Assembly (NCBI RefSeq): GCF_001269345.1
Contig: NZ_CXOP01000002.1
Location: forward strand, 868,853 to 932,852
DNA: 64,000 nucleotides
From: Limnohabitans sp. 2KL-27
GTDB lineage: Bacteria > Pseudomonadota > Gammaproteobacteria > Burkholderiales > Burkholderiaceae_C
Reading direction: 5' to 3'
Shown: positions 26,314-34,765 of the stretch, one piece after another
Numbering within the stretch: the first letter of the stretch is position 1
How the letters are laid out: each line of letters opens with the position of its first letter
The notes under the pieces: generated by a model
Seen by the model: only the letters and a program-made list of their open reading frames with translations
Database searches by the model: none
Told to the model about the DNA's origin: nothing
Program-made: the position numbers and the translations under genes

Positions 26314-27352
26314 GCGCGCCCCCCGCCGCCATCGGCCGCGTGCTTGCGGCACTGAGCTGGCTGGCGCGTTTGCGCAGTTGTGCAAAACGCAGCAGAGCCT
26401 GGTCCAGTGCTTCGTCGGTGCTCAACTCCAGGCAGTCCACGCCAGCGCGGGCCAGGCTGTCCAGCAAAGCCGCTTCACGGTCTTGGGCGTGTTGTGCAAA
26501 GCGCTGGCGAAAAGCCGCATCGTTGCCATCCACCAGCAGTTGCTCACCCGACTCTGCGTCTTGCACCAGCAGCATGCCGGTGTTGTCAGGCCAGGCCATC
26601 TCGAGTGGGTCGTGCAGGCGCACAGCCACCACTTCATGGCGTCTGGCCAATTGGGCCAGGGGTTTTTCCCAGCCGGTTGGGCTGATGAAGTCCGACACCA
26701 CAAACACGGCCGAGCGGCGTCGCAGCACCGACTGCGCCTGCGCCAACCATGGCCCCAGCGCGCTGGTCTGCACGGCCTTGGCATGGGTTGGGGGTGGGTC
26801 TGCGCGCAGCATCTGGTGCACGATGTGCAGCAAGTGGCGTTTGCCAGAGCGCGCGGGCACCACGCTGTGGGCGCGCGCTTGCCCCGTGAACAGCATCAGT
26901 CCCACGCGGTTGCCGTGTTGAGACAGCAGTTTGGACAACACGGTCACGATGCTGCAAGCCAGTTCGCGCTTGCTGGTGGGGCCCGAACCGAAGGCCACGG
27001 AGCCAGACAGGTCCAGCACAAACCAAGCGGCGATTTCCCGGTCCTCCTGATGTTCACGCACATAGGGCGTTTGCATGCGCGCGGTCACGTTCCAGTCGAT
27101 GTGGCGCACGTCATCATGGGCTTGGTATTCGCGCAGATCGGCCAGCACCAGTCCACTGCCCCGGAACAGGCTGCGGTAGTCACCTTGCAGCTGTCCATCG
27201 AGCCGTTTGAGCACGGTCCATTCCAGTCGCTGCAGCCATTGCGCTGCATCGGGCAGGCGCGTGTCGGTACCCGCCGAGCCCGCGACCGGGGCCTGGGGCT
27301 GGTCTGGTCTGGCTGCGGCCTCAGTGGGTGGTTTGCGCAGAAAGCTGAACAT
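26306..27352 (-). CDS. DUF58 domain protein (MoxR-associated)
   Basis: This 348-residue cytosolic DUF58 protein carries the signature GDYRSLFRGSGLVLADLREYQAHDDVRHIDWNVTARM near residue 60 and a degenerate VWA-like core (FVLDLSGSVAFG). It always travels with MoxR ATPases and VWA proteins, and probably serves as their adaptor. Its start lies inside the end of the moxR gene (32-base overlap), and its end overlaps the VWA gene, which supports one transcription unit. Confidence 0.9.
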   Translation of the reverse strand: MFSFLRKPPTEAAARPDQPQAPVAGSAGTDTRLPDAAQWLQRLEWTVLKRLDGQLQGDYRSLFRGSGLVLADLREYQAHDDVRHIDWNVTARMQTPYVREHQEDREIAAWFVLDLSGSVAFGSGPTSKRELACSIVTVLSKLLSQHGNRVGLMLFTGQARAHSVVPARSGKRHLLHIVHQMLRADPPPTHAKAVQTSALGPWLAQAQSVLRRRSAVFVVSDFISPTGWEKPLAQLARRHEVVAVRLHDPLEMAWPDNTGMLLVQDAESGEQLLVDGNDAAFRQRFAQHAQDREAALLDSLARAGVDCLELSTDEALDQALLRFAQLRKRASQLSAASTRPMAAGGAHA

Positions 27353-28370
27353 GGCGGTCCAGGGGTTTGTCGGGGGCGGGCACGGCCTGGAGGATTTTCA
27401 AAATCAATGCATCGGCTGTCATGCCATCGGACAAGGCTTCGTAGGTCAGCACCAAGCGGTGGCGCAACACATCGGGCACCAAGTCGATCAGGTCTTGGGG
27501 CAGGGCGTAGGGCCGACCGCGCAGGAAAGCCAATGCCCTTGCTCCTTCGATCAGGGCGATGGTGGCGCGAGGGCTGGCACCAAAACTCAAATAGGGCGCC
27601 AAGTCGGGCAAACCGCAGCGCAGGGGATCGCGCGTGGCGGCCACCAGCTTGACCGCGTACTGAACCAGAGCCGGGTCCACATAGCCTTGGCGGCACTGCG
27701 CTTGCAGCGCCATGAGTTGTGCCGTGTCGGCCACGGCCGCTGCGGTGGCGGGCATGCCGGTGACGCGTTGCACGATGACGAACTCTTCTTCCTCCGTGGG
27801 GTAGCCCACCAGCACCTTCATCATGAAGCGGTCGACCTGCGCTTCGGGCAGAGGGTAGGTGCCTTCGGTTTCGATGGGGTTTTGTGTGGCCATCACCAAA
27901 AAGGGGCGGGGCACCGCATGGGTTTCGCCCGCAATCGTCACTTGTCGCTCCTGCATCACTTCAAGCAAGGCGCTTTGGACTTTGGCTGGGGCCCGGTTGA
28001 TTTCGTCGGCCAGCAACAAGTTCGCAAACACCGGCCCCAGCACGGTGCTGAATTCGCTGCTTTTTTGGTTGTAGATGCGGGTGCCCACCAAGTCGGCGGG
28101 CAGCAGATCGGGTGTGAATTGGATGCGCTTGAAGCTGCCGCGCACGGCCTGTGCCAGGGTGTTGACGGTGAGGGTTTTGGCCAGACCCGGCACGCCTTCA
28201 ATCAACAAGTGGCCTTGTGCCAAGATGGCCACCAAAATGCGTTCGAGAAAGGCGTCTTGCCCGACCACCACGCGCTTGACTTCGTAGAGCACGCGTTCCA
28301 TCAGGGCGGCGTTGACGGTAACACTTTGGGGCGTCTGGCCTTGGTTCCAAGCCAATTCAGTGGGGTTCAT
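27321..28370 (-). CDS. MoxR family AAA+ ATPase
   Basis: This 349-residue AAA+ chaperone-like ATPase has Walker A GVPGLAKTLTV, Walker B LLADEINRAPAKVQSALLEVMQE, sensor 1 ATQNPIETEGTYPLPEAQVDRF, and an arginine-finger region. MoxR proteins remodel or insert cofactors into partner complexes together with VWA proteins. The ATG at 28370 is preferred over a TTG at 28376. It is followed at once by the DUF58 and VWA genes. Confidence 0.93.
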   Translation of the reverse strand: MNPTELAWNQGQTPQSVTVNAALMERVLYEVKRVVVGQDAFLERILVAILAQGHLLIEGVPGLAKTLTVNTLAQAVRGSFKRIQFTPDLLPADLVGTRIYNQKSSEFSTVLGPVFANLLLADEINRAPAKVQSALLEVMQERQVTIAGETHAVPRPFLVMATQNPIETEGTYPLPEAQVDRFMMKVLVGYPTEEEEFVIVQRVTGMPATAAAVADTAQLMALQAQCRQGYVDPALVQYAVKLVAATRDPLRCGLPDLAPYLSFGASPRATIALIEGARALAFLRGRPYALPQDLIDLVPDVLRHRLVLTYEALSDGMTADALILKILQAVPAPDKPLDRHVQLSAQTTH

Positions 28371-28404
28371 GCGCAATGCCTTTCAGGATTGGGGGTGGTC
28401 TGAA

Positions 28405-29331
28405 TCAGAACGGCGGCATGCCCATGCCACCACCGGCGCTTTCGATGGTGGCTGCAAACACGATGCCGATGAAGGTGCGGGCCGAGGTGGGGTTGAGGAT
28501 GGCGGTGACAATGCCCACCACCTCTCCGGCCATGTTGATGAGCGGTCCGCCCGAGTTGCCGGGGTTGGCGGCCGCATCGGCCTGGATCAGGCCACGCATC
28601 ACGGGTTTGTCTTTGGCGCCAAATTGCCGGTTCAGCCCTGAGACCACACCGGCCGAGACCGAGGGTCCGATGCCAAAGGGAAAGCCCACGGCCACCACCT
28701 CGTCACCGGGCACAAGGTTCTGGCTGCTGCCCAAGGTGGCGGGCTGCAAGTCGTCGGGCAAGCGTTGGGCTTTGAGCACAGCCAAGTCGTTTTCAGGCTG
28801 CACGCCAATCACTTGCGCATCCGATTCCAGTCCATCGGCAAAGGTGACCTTGATGCGTTTGGCGCCCTGCACCACATGCAAATTGGTGAGGATCACGCCT
28901 TCTTCTGAAATCACCACACCCGAACCCACACCGCTGTCTTGCAAACCACGCTGGGGGTTTTTCTGGTCTTCATCCTGGGTGCGCACATGCACCACCGAGG
29001 GGGCAATCAGCTGAGCGGCGCGGGCGGCCCGCGAGGGCAGGTCCTGGGTGTTCAGGGTGTGCAGCACTGCCGCGTTGATGTCGTCTTGTGTGAGCCGCTG
29101 TGGTGTGCCGACTTGCCGGCTCAAAGCCCACATCAGTGTGGCTGAGAGCAGGGCGCACAGCAGCAAAGCAGCCCAAAGAGGCAGACGCACAAAGCCCTTC
29201 AGGTCGATGCGGATGGGACTGGAGGCCGTTGTGTGTGATGGGCTGGGTGCGGCCGCTGAGGCGGGCGATGAAGTCAGCCTCTGGGCACCTGGTTCAAGCT
29301 GCTTTCGGCTGTAGAGTGCGGCGCGTTTCAT
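28405..29331 (-). CDS. DegP/HtrA-like trypsin-type serine protease without PDZ
   Basis: This 308-residue S1C serine protease has one membrane anchor (about residues 50-70, LPLWAALLLCALLSATLMW). The triad is visible: His in TNLHVV, Asp in ENDLAVL, Ser in GNSGGPL. The chain ends soon after the protease domain with a Gly/Met tail (SAGGGMGMPPF) and has no PDZ domain, unlike DegP/DegS. It is probably a periplasmic, membrane-tethered protease. It precedes moxR on the same strand by 34 bases. Confidence 0.9.
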   Translation of the reverse strand: MKRAALYSRKQLEPGAQRLTSSPASAAAPSPSHTTASSPIRIDLKGFVRLPLWAALLLCALLSATLMWALSRQVGTPQRLTQDDINAAVLHTLNTQDLPSRAARAAQLIAPSVVHVRTQDEDQKNPQRGLQDSGVGSGVVISEEGVILTNLHVVQGAKRIKVTFADGLESDAQVIGVQPENDLAVLKAQRLPDDLQPATLGSSQNLVPGDEVVAVGFPFGIGPSVSAGVVSGLNRQFGAKDKPVMRGLIQADAAANPGNSGGPLINMAGEVVGIVTAILNPTSARTFIGIVFAATIESAGGGMGMPPF

Positions 29332-29386
29332 CGTCGTTGGGGCCTTCGGTGATACAGTGGCCAGACTTCATCGCCCGCCACACACC

Positions 29387-30460
29387 ATGCACTTTATCTG
29401 GCCTGAGCTGCTTTGGCTATTGTTGTTGATCCCCTTGTTGGTGGTGGGGTACATCCGGGCTTTGCGACGCAAACGCACCATGGCGGTGCGTTACCCCAGC
29501 TTGAACCTGATTCGGCCTGCATTGGGTCCGGGACACCGGATCCGCAGACACATCCCCCCCGCCTTGCTGTTGTGTGCCTTGTCGCTCGTGTTGCTGGGTG
29601 TGGCCCGGCCCAGTGCTCGGGTGACCCTGCCTGCAGATTACCTGACCCTGGTGCTCGCCATGGATGTCTCGCGCAGCATGTTGGCCGAAGACGTGCCGCC
29701 CAGCCGCATCGTGGCCGCCCAGCAGGCGGCCAAATCCTTTCTTCAGGAACTGCCCGGTCATGTGCGCGTGGCCGTGGTGTCCTTTGCAGGCAACGCCCAG
29801 CTGGTGCAGGGCGTGACGGACCAAAAAGACCTTTTGTTGGCCGCCATCGACGGCTTTCAGTTGCAGCGGGGCACCGCCACGGGCAGCGGCTTGTTGGTGG
29901 CACTCAACACCTTGCTGCCCGAGTCGGCCATCGACTTGGAGTCGGTGTTGTACGGCGCCGAGTTCAAGTCCGGCAGCCTGGTCGCCCAAGGGGGGAGCTT
30001 GGCGGGGCGATCGCTGGACCAGCGACCCGCGCCAGCGGCGGCCGAGGGGCCCAAGTCGGTGCCTGTGGGCTCATACACGGCTGGGGCGGTGATCTTGTTG
30101 TCCGATGGTCGCCGCACCACAGGGCCTGACCCGGTCGAGGTGGCCAAGTGGGCGGCCTCCAAAGGGGTGCGGGTCTACACCGTGGCTTTTGGTACGCCCA
30201 ATGGCTTCATTCCGGGCTTCGAAGGTTTTTCTTTTTACGCCAAGGTCGATGAAGAAGCCTTGCAAAAGGTGGCCGAGACCACGGGCGCTGAGTTTTTCAG
30301 GGCCACCAATGCCAATGACTTGGCCATGATTTACCAGCACCTGTCGTCCAAGTTCACCTTGGAGCGGCGCGATACCGAAATCAGCGCTTTGATGGCGGCG
30401 CTGGCGGGCGTGTTGGTGCTGTTGGCCATGGGCTTGTCCATGCGCTGGTTTCGCCATTGA
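29387..30460 (+). CDS. VWA-domain membrane protein (BatA-like)
   Basis: This 357-residue protein has two N-terminal membrane helices, a VWA domain with intact MIDAS AMDVSRSM, the following SRIVAAQQAAKSF, and a C-terminal helix (LMAALAGVLVLLAMGLSM). It matches the minus-strand VWA gene at 25210 segment by segment, including the start FIWPELLWLL versus FVWPRLLWLL and the ending DLLQIYQ/DLAMIYQ, so the two are paralogues in opposite orientation. ATG 29387 is used, not the in-frame GTG at 29357. It is divergent from the protease gene. Confidence 0.9.
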   Translation: MHFIWPELLWLLLLIPLLVVGYIRALRRKRTMAVRYPSLNLIRPALGPGHRIRRHIPPALLLCALSLVLLGVARPSARVTLPADYLTLVLAMDVSRSMLAEDVPPSRIVAAQQAAKSFLQELPGHVRVAVVSFAGNAQLVQGVTDQKDLLLAAIDGFQLQRGTATGSGLLVALNTLLPESAIDLESVLYGAEFKSGSLVAQGGSLAGRSLDQRPAPAAAEGPKSVPVGSYTAGAVILLSDGRRTTGPDPVEVAKWAASKGVRVYTVAFGTPNGFIPGFEGFSFYAKVDEEALQKVAETTGAEFFRATNANDLAMIYQHLSSKFTLERRDTEISALMAALAGVLVLLAMGLSMRWFRH

Positions 30461-30470
30461 AGGGGGCGCA

Positions 30471-30491
30471 GGCCCCACGCGGCGTGGGGCC
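30471..30491. other. Perfect GC-rich inverted repeat between convergent genes
   Basis: Arms GGCCCCACGC (30471-30480) and GCGTGGGGCC (30482-30491) are perfect complements separated by one base. The element sits between the ends of the VWA gene and the glutathione transferase gene, so it could work as a factor-independent or bidirectional stop structure. There is no T run, so terminator function is uncertain. Confidence 0.5.
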
Positions 30492-30529
30492 CGCAAGCCG
30501 CTTGGGGCATGCGTTGAAGCTCAGCCCTG

Positions 30530-31219
30530 CTAGAGCCGCTCGTTTTGCGGAAACATGAACTTTTTGGCGTCCGCGTCCATCTCGGTCTTGAAGGTGTATT
30601 TCGCTTTGAACGCTTCGGCACGCTGGGCCGCTGGACGGGCGTTGACCCCATCGAGCAGGCGTTTGATGTGGGGGTATTGCGTCCAGGTGGCATCACCCGT
30701 GCCCAGCACATAAGGCAGCATGCGGGCCCAGCCCCACAGGGCCATGTCCACCACGCTGTAGTGTTCACCCAGCATGTAGGTGTTGTGCGCCAAGTGCTTT
30801 TCCAGCACGGTCCAGTGGCGGTGGGCTTCAAAGTCGTAGCGGTTCAGGGCGTAGTCTTTGGGCTCGGGCGCGGCGTGGCGAAAGTGTACCGACTGACCAG
30901 AAAAAGGCCCGATGCCGCTGGCAATGAAAAGCAGCCAGGACAGGGCCGCACCCCGCTCCTTGGCCTGTGCGATGCCGGGCATGAATCTTTGCTCGCGGTC
31001 GGCCAGGTACAGCAAGATGGCGTTGCTGTCGAACACGGTCACGTCGCCATCGGTGATGGCGGGCACTTTGGCATTCGGGTTGACGGCCAAGAAGGCGGGC
31101 GCGAATTGTTCGCCTTTGCGCGTGTCCACCGGCACGGGTTCAAAGGGCAGCCCCAGCTCTTCGAGCAGCAGGGCAATTTTCATGGGATTGGGGGCGGCGT
31201 TGAAGAAGAATTTCAGCAT
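30530..31219 (-). CDS. Glutathione S-transferase family protein
   Basis: This 229-residue protein has an N-terminal thioredoxin-like GST domain (MLKFFFNAAPNPMKIALLLEE; VNPNAKVPAI with the cis-Pro; DSNAILLYLAD with the glutathione-binding Ser region) and an all-helical C-terminal domain (SVVDMALWGWARMLPYV). It is closest in style to YfcG/Ure2p-like enzymes, which often act as disulfide reductases. Substrate unknown. It is monocistronic, with a 291-base spacer to the next gene in which I see no gene. Confidence 0.9.
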   Translation of the reverse strand: MLKFFFNAAPNPMKIALLLEELGLPFEPVPVDTRKGEQFAPAFLAVNPNAKVPAITDGDVTVFDSNAILLYLADREQRFMPGIAQAKERGAALSWLLFIASGIGPFSGQSVHFRHAAPEPKDYALNRYDFEAHRHWTVLEKHLAHNTYMLGEHYSVVDMALWGWARMLPYVLGTGDATWTQYPHIKRLLDGVNARPAAQRAEAFKAKYTFKTEMDADAKKFMFPQNERL

Positions 31220-31510
31220 GAGAGGACTCCATCCAAAAGAGCGTGAAGGTCAAGGGGTTCAGGCCAGAGGCCCAGCCTGATGCGAGTGTCACCCAGGCTG
31301 GGCTCACAAGGGGCGAGGGGTCAGTCATTTGGGCGACTCGGTGGTCGGTGCTTTGTCACTGCGGTGGCGCAAGGTATTGAGCGGGCTGCGGCCATGCATG
31401 GCGCCGCTTGCCCCCAGTGGTCTAGGCCTTCTGGCTTGTTTGAGATGCGCCGTTGTTCGGCGCGGGATGTTCTCAGGGCATCTTCACCAGGGTGAATCAG
31501 CCCCCTGAAT

Positions 31511-32320
31511 TCAGTCCGAAAAATGCATGTGGACTTGTCCCAGAGTCCCAAAGTTGGCCCAAGCGCTGTCACCGGGCTCCAGCTCCAGTGGGACCATGCA
31601 GGTGCCTGTGGTCACCACCTGCCCCTTTTGCAACGGGATGCCCAGACGCGACAGCTGGTTGGCCAACCAAGTCAGGGCGGTGCGGGGGTCACCCAAGACC
31701 CAAGCGCCTGAGCCAGTGCGGCTGTATCGAATGGCATCGCCTTTCAACACTTGGGCTTGCACGGCATGCTGGCTCAAGTCGTTGTGGCGCCACCCTTCGG
31801 GTGCGGGTGAGCCCAGTACGAAATGACGCGCGCAAGCGTTGTCGGCCAGCAATTGCGCCTCGCCCGCTTGGGTAAATGGCGCAAGCCGCGAGTCCGGCAC
31901 TTCGATGGCCGGGTGCAGCGTGGCCACGGCAGCCATCACGTGTTCCTGGCTGTAAAGACTTGTTTGTGGCGGCAGGTCTTGCCCCATGGTGAAGGCAAAT
32001 TCTGGCTCGGCCACCCGCATGCGGTTGTGCTGGGAGGGCACGCTGGCCCCGCTTGAAAACACTTGGCCTGATAACAAGCGCCCGGCCAGAGGGCCACTCA
32101 CGTTGATGTGGGCTTGCCCATTGCTGCTGGTGGCAGCAATTTTCCAGCCCACCACAGCCCGGCCGGAAACGGCGGGCAGCTGCGCCTGTGCGGCATAACC
32201 GGCCACGCTGGTCATGGGCCTGCAAGCTTGGGGCAGCACTTGAACGACCTGTCCCGATTGCCACAGATCCCAAAGCAATTGGGCAGCGGCGTTGGATGGG
32301 TGGCTTGTTGGGTGAGTCAT
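31511..32320 (-). CDS. 2-keto-4-pentenoate hydratase/decarboxylase family protein
   Basis: This 269-residue protein of the MhpD/fumarylacetoacetase-like hydratase family has the characteristic blocks VVGWKIAATSS, RVAEPEFAFTMGQDLP (metal-binding Glu pair) and HPAIEVPDSRL, and a C-terminal VVTTGTCMVPLELEPGDSAWANFGTLG. Members hydrate 2-oxopent-4-enoates in meta-cleavage pathways; no other meta-cleavage genes are near. The ATG at 32320 is preferred to an upstream Met because the conserved region begins soon after it. It is divergent from the tRNA gene. Confidence 0.85.
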   Translation of the reverse strand: MTHPTSHPSNAAAQLLWDLWQSGQVVQVLPQACRPMTSVAGYAAQAQLPAVSGRAVVGWKIAATSSNGQAHINVSGPLAGRLLSGQVFSSGASVPSQHNRMRVAEPEFAFTMGQDLPPQTSLYSQEHVMAAVATLHPAIEVPDSRLAPFTQAGEAQLLADNACARHFVLGSPAPEGWRHNDLSQHAVQAQVLKGDAIRYSRTGSGAWVLGDPRTALTWLANQLSRLGIPLQKGQVVTTGTCMVPLELEPGDSAWANFGTLGQVHMHFSD

Positions 32321-32366
32321 TTTCGGATTGTCCAGCAGGTCAGGACGAGTGACCTTCAATTGTGTG

Positions 32367-32372
32367 TATAAT
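32367..32372 (+). promoter_or_regulatory. Putative -10 element of the tRNA-Met promoter
   Basis: A perfect TATAAT hexamer sits 32 bases before the mature tRNA 5' end, giving a short precursor leader. No good -35 hexamer is seen at 16-18 bases upstream, so the assignment rests on the -10 match and its position. Confidence 0.5.
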
Positions 32373-32404
32373 TTTTGGCTTGACGAATCAAGTCAACCTT
32401 TACC

Positions 32405-32481
32405 GGTGATATAGCTCAGTTGGTTAGAGCGCAGCATTCATAATGCTGATGTCGGTGGTTCAAATCCACCTATCACCACCA
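32405..32481 (+). tRNA. tRNA-Met (CAU), elongator type, with encoded CCA
   Basis: The cloverleaf is complete. The acceptor stem is GGTGATA/TATCACC, the D arm is TAGCTCAGTTGGTTAGAGC, and the anticodon stem-loop is GCAGCATTCATAATGCTG with anticodon CAT. The T arm is GGTGGTTCAAATCCACC, with CCA at 32479-32481. A G1-C72 pair excludes an initiator tRNA. A lysidine-modified tRNA-Ile2 cannot be fully excluded by eye, but the stem sequences suit elongator Met. Confidence 0.93.
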
Positions 32482-32485
32482 AATC

Positions 32486-32522
32486 AAAAGCCCACAGTTT
32501 TGCGACTGTGGGCTTTTTGTTT
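32486..32522 (+). terminator. Rho-independent terminator after tRNA-Met
   Basis: The perfect 13-bp arms aaaagcccacagt (32486-32498) and actgtgggctttt (32505-32517) have a 6-base loop and a T-rich tail. The A-rich 5' side means it may also terminate the convergent-side transcript of the enoyl-CoA hydratase. Confidence 0.9.
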
Positions 32523-32542
32523 TTGCGTTCTGGGCAAAGAGC

Positions 32543-33334
32543 TCAAGCGTTGACAAATTTCGGTGCACGTTTGTTCAAAAACGCCTCCATGCCTTCCTTT
32601 TGGTCGGCGGTGGCAAACAAGCCGTGAAACAGGCGGCGCTCGAACATCACCCCGTCGCTCAAGCCGCTTTCAAAGGCGCGGTTCACGCTTTCCTTGGCAG
32701 CCATGGTGGCCAGCTGGCCGTAGCCACAAATCATCAAAGCCGCCCCCAGGGTCTCCTCCATCAGCTTGTCCAAAGGCACCACGCGGCTGACCAGGCCGCC
32801 GCGCTCGGCCTCGGCCGCGTCCATCATGCGGCCTGTCAGGACCAGATCCATGGCCTTGGATTTGCCCATGGCGCGGGGCAAGCGCTGCGTGCCGCCTGCG
32901 CCGGGAATGATGCCGATCTTGATTTCGGGCTGCCCGAACTTGGCGTTGTCGGCCGCGATGATGAAGTCGCACATCATGGCCAGCTCGCAGCCACCACCCA
33001 GTGCAAAGCCGCTGACGGCCGCGATCACGGGCTTGCGGATGCTGCGGATGGTTTCCCAGTTGCGGGTGATGAAGTCCTGTTTGTAGACCTCGTGGAAGTT
33101 GAACTTGGCCATGGCGGCGATGTCGGCACCCGCTGCAAAAGCTTTTTCGCTGCCGGTGATGACGATGCAGCCAATCGCCTCGTCGGCGTCAAAGGCTTTG
33201 AGGGCCAGGCCCAGTTCGTCCATCAGGGCGCCGTTGAGCGCGTTCAAGGCCTTGGGGCGGTTCAGGGTGATGATGCCAACTTGGCCGCCTTCGGTGCGGA
33301 CTTCGATGTTTTCGTAGCTCAAGGGTTTCTCCAT
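32543..33334 (-). CDS. Enoyl-CoA hydratase (PaaF/crotonase type)
   Basis: This 263-residue crotonase-fold hydratase has [16 protein letters not shown], oxyanion-hole segments [12 protein letters not shown] and [15 protein letters not shown], and the two catalytic Glu regions ([25 protein letters not shown]). It probably serves beta-oxidation of phenylacetate-pathway or fatty acyl intermediates; the divergent paaG and a shared palindrome support the former. The ATG at 33334 is used because the longer form would begin at TTG. Confidence 0.9.
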   Translation of the reverse strand: MEKPLSYENIEVRTEGGQVGIITLNRPKALNALNGALMDELGLALKAFDADEAIGCIVITGSEKAFAAGADIAAMAKFNFHEVYKQDFITRNWETIRSIRKPVIAAVSGFALGGGCELAMMCDFIIAADNAKFGQPEIKIGIIPGAGGTQRLPRAMGKSKAMDLVLTGRMMDAAEAERGGLVSRVVPLDKLMEETLGAALMICGYGQLATMAAKESVNRAFESGLSDGVMFERRLFHGLFATADQKEGMEAFLNKRAPKFVNA

Positions 33335-33420
33335 CAGTGGGGTCAAATCAATCGCTGACTATAACCACGCCAGCCATGCTGAGTCTGTCGCTCCGGCGCT
33401 GGGCCTGCATAGGGGAAAAC

Positions 33421-33446
33421 ATTAACCAACCGTGCGGTCGGCTAAT
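33421..33446. promoter_or_regulatory. 26-bp palindrome, candidate PaaR-type operator
   Basis: Arms ATTAACCAACCG (33421-33432) and CGGTCGGCTAAT (33435-33446) pair at 10 of 12 positions around a 2-base centre. It lies 29 bases upstream of paaG and 86 bases upstream of the divergent enoyl-CoA hydratase. Phenylacetate genes in Burkholderiales are controlled by a TetR-type repressor (PaaR) that binds ACCGACCGGT-like palindromes; this site resembles them. The regulator gene itself is not in the window. Confidence 0.7.
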
Positions 33447-33475
33447 GGTACAGTCATGCATTCTGGAGACCGAAG

Positions 33476-34276
33476 ATGACCGAATCGACCGCAACGGTGT
33501 TGTACGAAGCGCGAGGCGCAGTGGCGCTCATCACCCTCAACCGCCCTCAAGCCCTCAACAGCTTCACCCGCGCCATGCACCACGACCTGTGGGCCGCGCT
33601 CGATCAGGCCGAGGCCAACCCGGCCATCCGGGCTGCGGTCATCACCGGCGCAGGGCGTGGCTTTTGTGCCGGGGCCGATTTGTCGGACTTCGATTTCACA
33701 CCGGGCCCTAACCGTGTCGAACGCGCCGATCCCGGCCCGATCATTGAACAAGCCTTCAATCCGAGCACGCGCCGCTTGCAATCGCTGCGCATGCCCACCA
33801 TCGCGGCCGTCAACGGCGTGGCCGCAGGCGCTGGCGCTTCGATGGCCATGGCCTGCGACATCGTGATTGCCGCGCCCGCAGCCAGTTTCATCCAGGCCTT
33901 CAGCAAAATCGGCTTGATCCCTGACGCCGGCGGCAGCTGGTTGTTGGTCGAGCGCCTGGGTCTCGCGCGCGCCATGGCGCTGGCCATGACCGGGGACAAA
34001 TTGACGGCCGACAAAGCCAAAGAGTGGGGCATGATTTGGGACGTGGCCGACGACGCATTGGCCGCCGCGCTGGCGATGGCCGAGCGTCTGGCGAACATGC
34101 CGACCAAGGCCTTGGTCGCCACCCGCGCCTTGCTGCAGTCCGCGACCACCCGCACCCTGTCCGAGCACTTGGACGCCGAGCGCGACACCCAATCGGCCCT
34201 GGGCCGCACGCATGACTATTTCGAGGGGGTACAAGCCTTCCTCGAAAAACGCCCCGCACAATTCAAAGGCGAATGA
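33476..34276 (+). CDS. paaG: Ring-1,2-epoxyphenylacetyl-CoA isomerase PaaG
   Basis: This 266-residue crotonase-fold isomerase converts ring-1,2-epoxyphenylacetyl-CoA to the oxepin-CoA in aerobic phenylacetate degradation. Visible features are ALITLNRPQALNSFTRAMH, GRGFCAGADLSDFDF, GVAAGAGASMAMACD and FSKIGLIPDAGGSWLLVERLG. The catalytic Asp is in the GLIPDAGG loop, as in PaaG. A GGAG Shine-Dalgarno (33465-33468) precedes the ATG. It overlaps paaI by ATGA. Confidence 0.92.
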   Translation: MTESTATVLYEARGAVALITLNRPQALNSFTRAMHHDLWAALDQAEANPAIRAAVITGAGRGFCAGADLSDFDFTPGPNRVERADPGPIIEQAFNPSTRRLQSLRMPTIAAVNGVAAGAGASMAMACDIVIAAPAASFIQAFSKIGLIPDAGGSWLLVERLGLARAMALAMTGDKLTADKAKEWGMIWDVADDALAAALAMAERLANMPTKALVATRALLQSATTRTLSEHLDAERDTQSALGRTHDYFEGVQAFLEKRPAQFKGE

Positions 34277-34707
34277 TGAGCGATCCCCACACCTTGGCCC
34301 GCCGGGTCGGCGAAACCATGTTCGCCGTCGATGTGGCCTCCAAAGACACCATGGGCATGGAACTGCTCGCTTGCGAGCCGGGCCGAGCCCTGATGCGCAT
34401 GCAGGTCAAAGCACTGCACCTGAACGGGCACCAAATCTGCCACGGTGGCTTCATCTTCACGCTGGCCGATTCGACCTTTGCCTTTGCCTGCAACAGTTAC
34501 AACAAAAACGCGGTGGCAGCCGGTTGCAGCATCGAGTTTCTCAAGCCCGGTCAACTCGGCGATGTGCTCACCTGCGAAGGTCTGGAGCAGACCCTGAGTG
34601 GCCGCCACGGCATTTACGACATGAAGGTCACCAACCAGCACGGCGAAGTGATCGCCATGTTCCGTGGCAAGAGTGCGCAGATCCAGGGCACGGTGGTGCC
34701 GACATAA
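34273..34707 (+). CDS. paaI: Hydroxyphenylacetyl-CoA thioesterase PaaI
   Basis: This 144-residue hot-dog-fold thioesterase hydrolyses stalled phenylacetate-pathway CoA esters. It has the PaaI motif NGHQICHGGFIFTLADSTFAFACNS with the catalytic Asp in LADST, and the end-strand GRHGIYDMKVTNQHGEVIAMFRG. Translation is coupled to paaG through ATGA; a second ATG follows immediately and could be the real start. Confidence 0.93.
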   Translation: MMSDPHTLARRVGETMFAVDVASKDTMGMELLACEPGRALMRMQVKALHLNGHQICHGGFIFTLADSTFAFACNSYNKNAVAAGCSIEFLKPGQLGDVLTCEGLEQTLSGRHGIYDMKVTNQHGEVIAMFRGKSAQIQGTVVPT

Positions 34708-34765
34708 ATCAATGCAGAGGGAGCAGGGTTCGCCCACGTTCTCCCGCTGATCCAGTGGAGTTTTC

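Noticed and set aside
26141..28403. Long plus-strand frames opposite the DUF58 and MoxR genes
   Set aside because: The minus-strand proteins carry Walker, sensor and DUF58 motifs; the plus-strand translations have none.
31220..31510. Possible small RNA or small gene in the 291-base gap after the glutathione transferase
   Set aside because: No conserved-looking frame, promoter-terminator pair or strong structure could be identified by eye.
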